NCBI GenBank assembly: GCA_014871385.1
Contig: CM026421.1
Location: 24,521,752-24,585,751, forward strand
Length of the DNA: 64,000 nucleotides
Direction of reading: 5' to 3'
Source: Ceratodon purpureus
Lineage: Eukaryota > Streptophyta > Bryopsida > Pseudoditrichales > Ditrichaceae
The notes under the pieces: generated by a model
What the model was told of the DNA's origin: nothing
The model's database searches: none
Seen by the model: the letters and a program-made list of their open reading frames with translations, nothing else
Made by a program: the position numbers and the translations under genes
Shown: positions 60,684 to 64,000 of the stretch, one piece after another
How the letters are laid out: every line of letters starts with the position of its first letter
How positions within the stretch are numbered: position 1 is the first letter of the stretch

Positions 60684-63600
60684 TCACATATCCAAAATAT
60701 CCTCCAATGTACTCAAAGACCGTACGATATGCCGCTCTTCTTCGCAGTCTTCTTCGTCTTCAGAGGACGATAAAGTTATAGTGGATGGCTCTTCTTCGTC
60801 TTCTGCCTCCTCTGACTCATCTGCTTCAATATCAACAAACTCCAATGATCTATTTGGTGCATTTTCAGATCTATAGTAACGATACGAACCACGAGCCAGC
60901 TCGATAGCAGCATTGTTCGCATAAGATGGAAGATGCCATGATGGTGGAGGGCTAGGGTAGAAATTAGGATCAGAAAAAAAAGGACGATGCACGGGATAGC
61001 TCATATTATCGCATCTGCAAATGTAAATGGCACATTGTTTATAAATCCACGCCTTATTCAATGCGAGTACATAAAAAGTAACACTAGAGAAAAAGTATCT
61101 AAACTCACTTCTTGAATCGAGATCTCTTAAGGATCTTAGCAACGGGAACTTCACCCTCAGGATCATCAACGCTGACATGCTCAATACTGGTGGCTTGAGG
61201 AACTGTGGAAGTCCGAATTAACGGCTGCAACAAAGCCTTGAAAATGTCCGCATCAGCCTCCAAGGCGACGATGTGGCGGTCAACGTTGCGGCAAGCGTGG
61301 ATTGACGGACCTAAAGTACAATCCACTTATTTTATTAGTGCTACTCAGAAACATTAAACAATAGGCAAACTTCAGAGGCACAAGGTAAAACATTAATTTC
61401 AGGCAAATCAAAAACATACCAGTTGCTGTCGTGCAGTCAAACACAATGTTCCCAGGATCGGAGCATGCTTCAATCAACATTTCCATCAGAACCACGGACT
61501 TCTCGCGGGGGCCTCTCCATGGCTTCAGACCATTGCACATCTGGTTCTCTGGCAGAACGATATTCTGCAAGCAATCGTCACGACCCACGTCTACACCGTG
61601 ACGGCTCAGCAGCTTAGGAACAAGCCGAAAACCAAACTTTGAAGCAGGAGGTCCGGTCTTCACCAGCAGTGTAATCCCAAACCGAAGTGTCTATAATCCA
61701 AAAACGACCACCAAGGAAGTTAGTACCACATTAGTTCCAGGCTGCAATCTTAGAACTCTGCTAGGGCCCGAGCAGAGCAGACATGACTACTCCACGAACC
61801 CAGGTTCTAATTCGCAGGCCGTACGAAGTCGCTGCAGATGCCATGCATGGGCCATGACTTGAAGGAGAAATGCAATAATAAATTCAGAGTCCATATCAAG
61901 CCTAGGCCGTGGGCACTCAACAAATGCAAGTTCTGAATACCAGGCCATACGTACACTTTCTGTATGGCAAGAAGGCGATTGCGATTTCAGAACTCAAGTA
62001 TTGGTAACAGAAGCCAAGTCATCAAATTCGAGGTAAATTGCCACTTAATTTTCAATGGATACCACAAGGTCATAAAGGCAAGTCGTGACAATGAATTAAT
62101 GGTCCACATGATAGTCTAGGCAAATAAGGGGGATTATACATTGCATTGAACTTACAGTTACTGACGGATCGAAGGGTGATGTCAGGTGGAGTCGGTTCAT
62201 TGCCCACCATTCCTTGCGAACTCTGAAATTGAATGCATCGCAGTAACCTAAGATATTTGATTTTGTTGCTGCATGGTACGGATGAAACAAAATCATAGCT
62301 CCGTCATCATGCAGGTGGTTCTCGGCAAAGTCGAAAGTGTTCTGCCAGAAATCAGTGGAGTCTTCATTCCAAGTAGGAATGGATGAAGGTGGGTCAGAAA
62401 CGCCGGGGACAAGAAGGCCCTCGGGTAGATCTGCAATAATAAGGTCGACAAAGTGATGTTTCACCTGTTTCCCACTCATGAAGAGCGTTCTCCCATCGGT
62501 GAGCTGTACAGGTATTCAATTTCATGAGAGGTCAGTAATATGGTCGACCAAGCAAATTAAGCTACTAAGGGGCAACACTTCAAGAGGCCACCTTCGGCTG
62601 CAGTGTCATTGCTCTACACTCTGCTCGGGCCGAGCTACAAGGTTACTATCATAAAAGTAGTAACAAAATCCAGCAGAAAAGGCGCAAAACCTCGCAAGGG
62701 CCTACTGTCTCAACAAGCACATCAAGAGCAAGCTGGTGGGCAATCCATATTGCTACTAGTTCAGTACTGCCTATACCCGACACGACCATGGCATGAAGGC
62801 ACATCATGGAATGCCCATGGCATCATGGCATGAGCAAATTCGAAATGCATGTGATCTGGATTACCTTAAGCAGGGTACGCTTGATGTCCAGGTACATGGG
62901 AGTGTATTCATTACCACTGCCTGCGAGGACATCTATGAGGGATGAGTTCAGGATTAACTCGGAATTCTGGCCACACTCCCCAGCATCATTGAATTCCAGG
63001 AGTTGATTGAGCTGATCATAAGAAGATCCTCTTTTTGTACCCCTGGAGTTATTTTTCTCCTTCTGGCCGGAATTGCCAGAAGGACTATTCTTATCATCCT
63101 GACCAGGGGTGTTGATTTTCTTCTTGCCCTTTCTGCCCGATTTTTCCTTTGCTTTGAGGTCCTTCTCCAGCTCCTTCAGCTCTGCCCTCTCCTCGGCTTC
63201 TCTTACTTTCTGGGCCTTCTTCCGGTCCTCCTCGATCCTTCTCTTAAGTGCCTTGGCTCGCTCAGTTTCATCCTCTATCCCTTGAAGATCCACCATTTCA
63301 ATACCAGACTCACCGATGGCATCTCTCGACTTCCGCAGCTCGATTTCGAAGGATGGAGTAAAACTTGGCACACAGTCCAAGTACCATGCTCCAGCAGTAA
63401 GATGAGAAGTTGTCCATGTCCGCTGTTGGGAAGCTGAGAACATGCATGCTTCACTCGATCTGTCGACCCATGCGGTAAGAAAAATTGGGAGATTCTCTTT
63501 TCTGATTGCCTGCTTGGCCAAGAGCTCGTACTTGAAATATCTGCATGAATTTCATCATCAGTTTCATGAGGACCCTAAAGCAATCCCTTTACAGCATGTT

Positions 63601-64000
63601 ATGCGTAGCATGGTAAACAAAATGAGCGTAGAAGGGTCATCGAAAGCATGGTAAACACAGGGTTCGCGGGCATGGCTGGGTGATTAGAATCAGCATGGTC
63701 AGAAAATTGCATAGCAAATAGAGCCTTTCTGGTAACAATGTATAAGAAAAAGTAAGATAAGCGCACTCGGATCCATTTGACTGGCAGAAATGAATACCAC
63801 AGATGTGGCGCAATTTTAGAGAGTGCCAGAAACGAACCGCTAACCAATGGAATTTAAAACCCTCACGACTGTGCAAACCAGTGGAACTTAAGAATACACC
63901 TGAATAGAAGTCGTCTGACTACAAGATCTGTTCCCTTGAACTCCCGGAATTCGTGTTGTTTCTGGAATCCTTCTGTTCCTCGGAAGTAAGAATTAAAAAC
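60684..64000 (-). CDS. class-beta-like DNA N4/N6 amino-methyltransferase-like protein, 5' end outside window
   Basis: Exons in transcription order: >64000-63900, 63540-62865, 62503-62156, ~61691-61420, 61310-61109, 61014-60684 (stop). Phases agree except between the third and fourth, where the acceptor is uncertain (61691, or an in-phase AG near 61658) or a small exon is missing. The first exons encode an unrecognised domain, then a Lys/Glu-rich coiled linker. The methyltransferase fold follows: strand F-V-D-L-I-I-A with D-L-P-E where motif IV (D/N/S-P-P-Y/W/F) is expected. After that come D-D-G-A-M-I-L-F-H, then G-N-I-V-F-D-C-T-T-A-T-G (motif I, AdoMet site) and D-R-H-I-V-A-L-E-A-D (motif II-like). 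Motif IV before I is the class-beta order, as in CcrM-type and bryophyte N4CMT enzymes. The tail is acidic. Activity is doubtful given D-L-P-E. Confidence 0.72.

Noticed and set aside
61420..62503. D-P-P-S a few residues after D-L-P-E as the true motif IV of the methyltransferase-like protein
   Set aside because: Motif IV must directly follow the hydrophobic strand (F-V-D-L-I-I-A). D-P-P-S lies in a later loop with no preceding strand.
1..64000. tRNA, rRNA, CRISPR arrays, LTR retrotransposon bodies
   Set aside because: None could be supported. No cloverleaf-like gene, no regularly spaced short repeats with unique spacers, and no readable reverse transcriptase, integrase or transposase motif were seen.

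Overview
The window is nuclear DNA of a land plant, most likely a bryophyte and probably a moss. Genes have GT-AG introns and moderately GC-rich exons in very AT-rich intergenic DNA. The content also fits: tandem TORNADO1-type LRR-Roc-COR (ROCO) genes, a plant-style SNRNP27 splicing-factor gene, and a bacterial-type N4/N6 amino-methyltransferase-like gene. The species cannot be named from sequence alone.

Layout. 1-5 kb: a possible first exon at the left edge, a TA microsatellite, and a three-exon SNRNP27 gene (+). 6.15-27.78 kb and 28.17-49.79 kb: two direct copies of a ~21.6 kb segment, separated by ~0.4 kb of unshared DNA. Each copy has an AT-rich left arm, a GC-richer ROCO 5' module and leader, one complete three-exon ROCO gene (1417 aa in copy A, 1424 aa in copy B), ~6 kb of AT-rich DNA, and a second, orphan 5' module. 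Copy-specific MITE-like elements show that the copies have evolved independently. 49.8-57.4 kb: a GC-richer island with three unrecognised minus-strand genes. 57.4-60.3 kb: simple repeats, a 22-bp minisatellite and a ~189-bp A-rich satellite. 60.7-64 kb: a minus-strand, multi-exon, class-beta-like DNA amino-methyltransferase-like gene that runs off the right edge.

How the genes relate. The strongest signal is the ROCO pair. Introns and distant flanks are ~95% identical, yet the LRR exon differs at roughly one residue in five. The changes are concentrated in and around the xxLxLxx strands, the expected ligand-facing surface. The Roc GTPase exon stays ~92% identical. This resembles a diversifying sensor joined to a conserved switch, as in plant immune receptors, but here it is a ROCO rather than an NLR. 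The intron between sensor exon and switch exon lies inside the Walker A motif. The second notable gene is the methyltransferase, whose catalytic tetrapeptide reads D-L-P-E instead of the usual D/N/S-P-P-Y/W/F. Identities are estimates by eye. No database search or dN/dS calculation was run.
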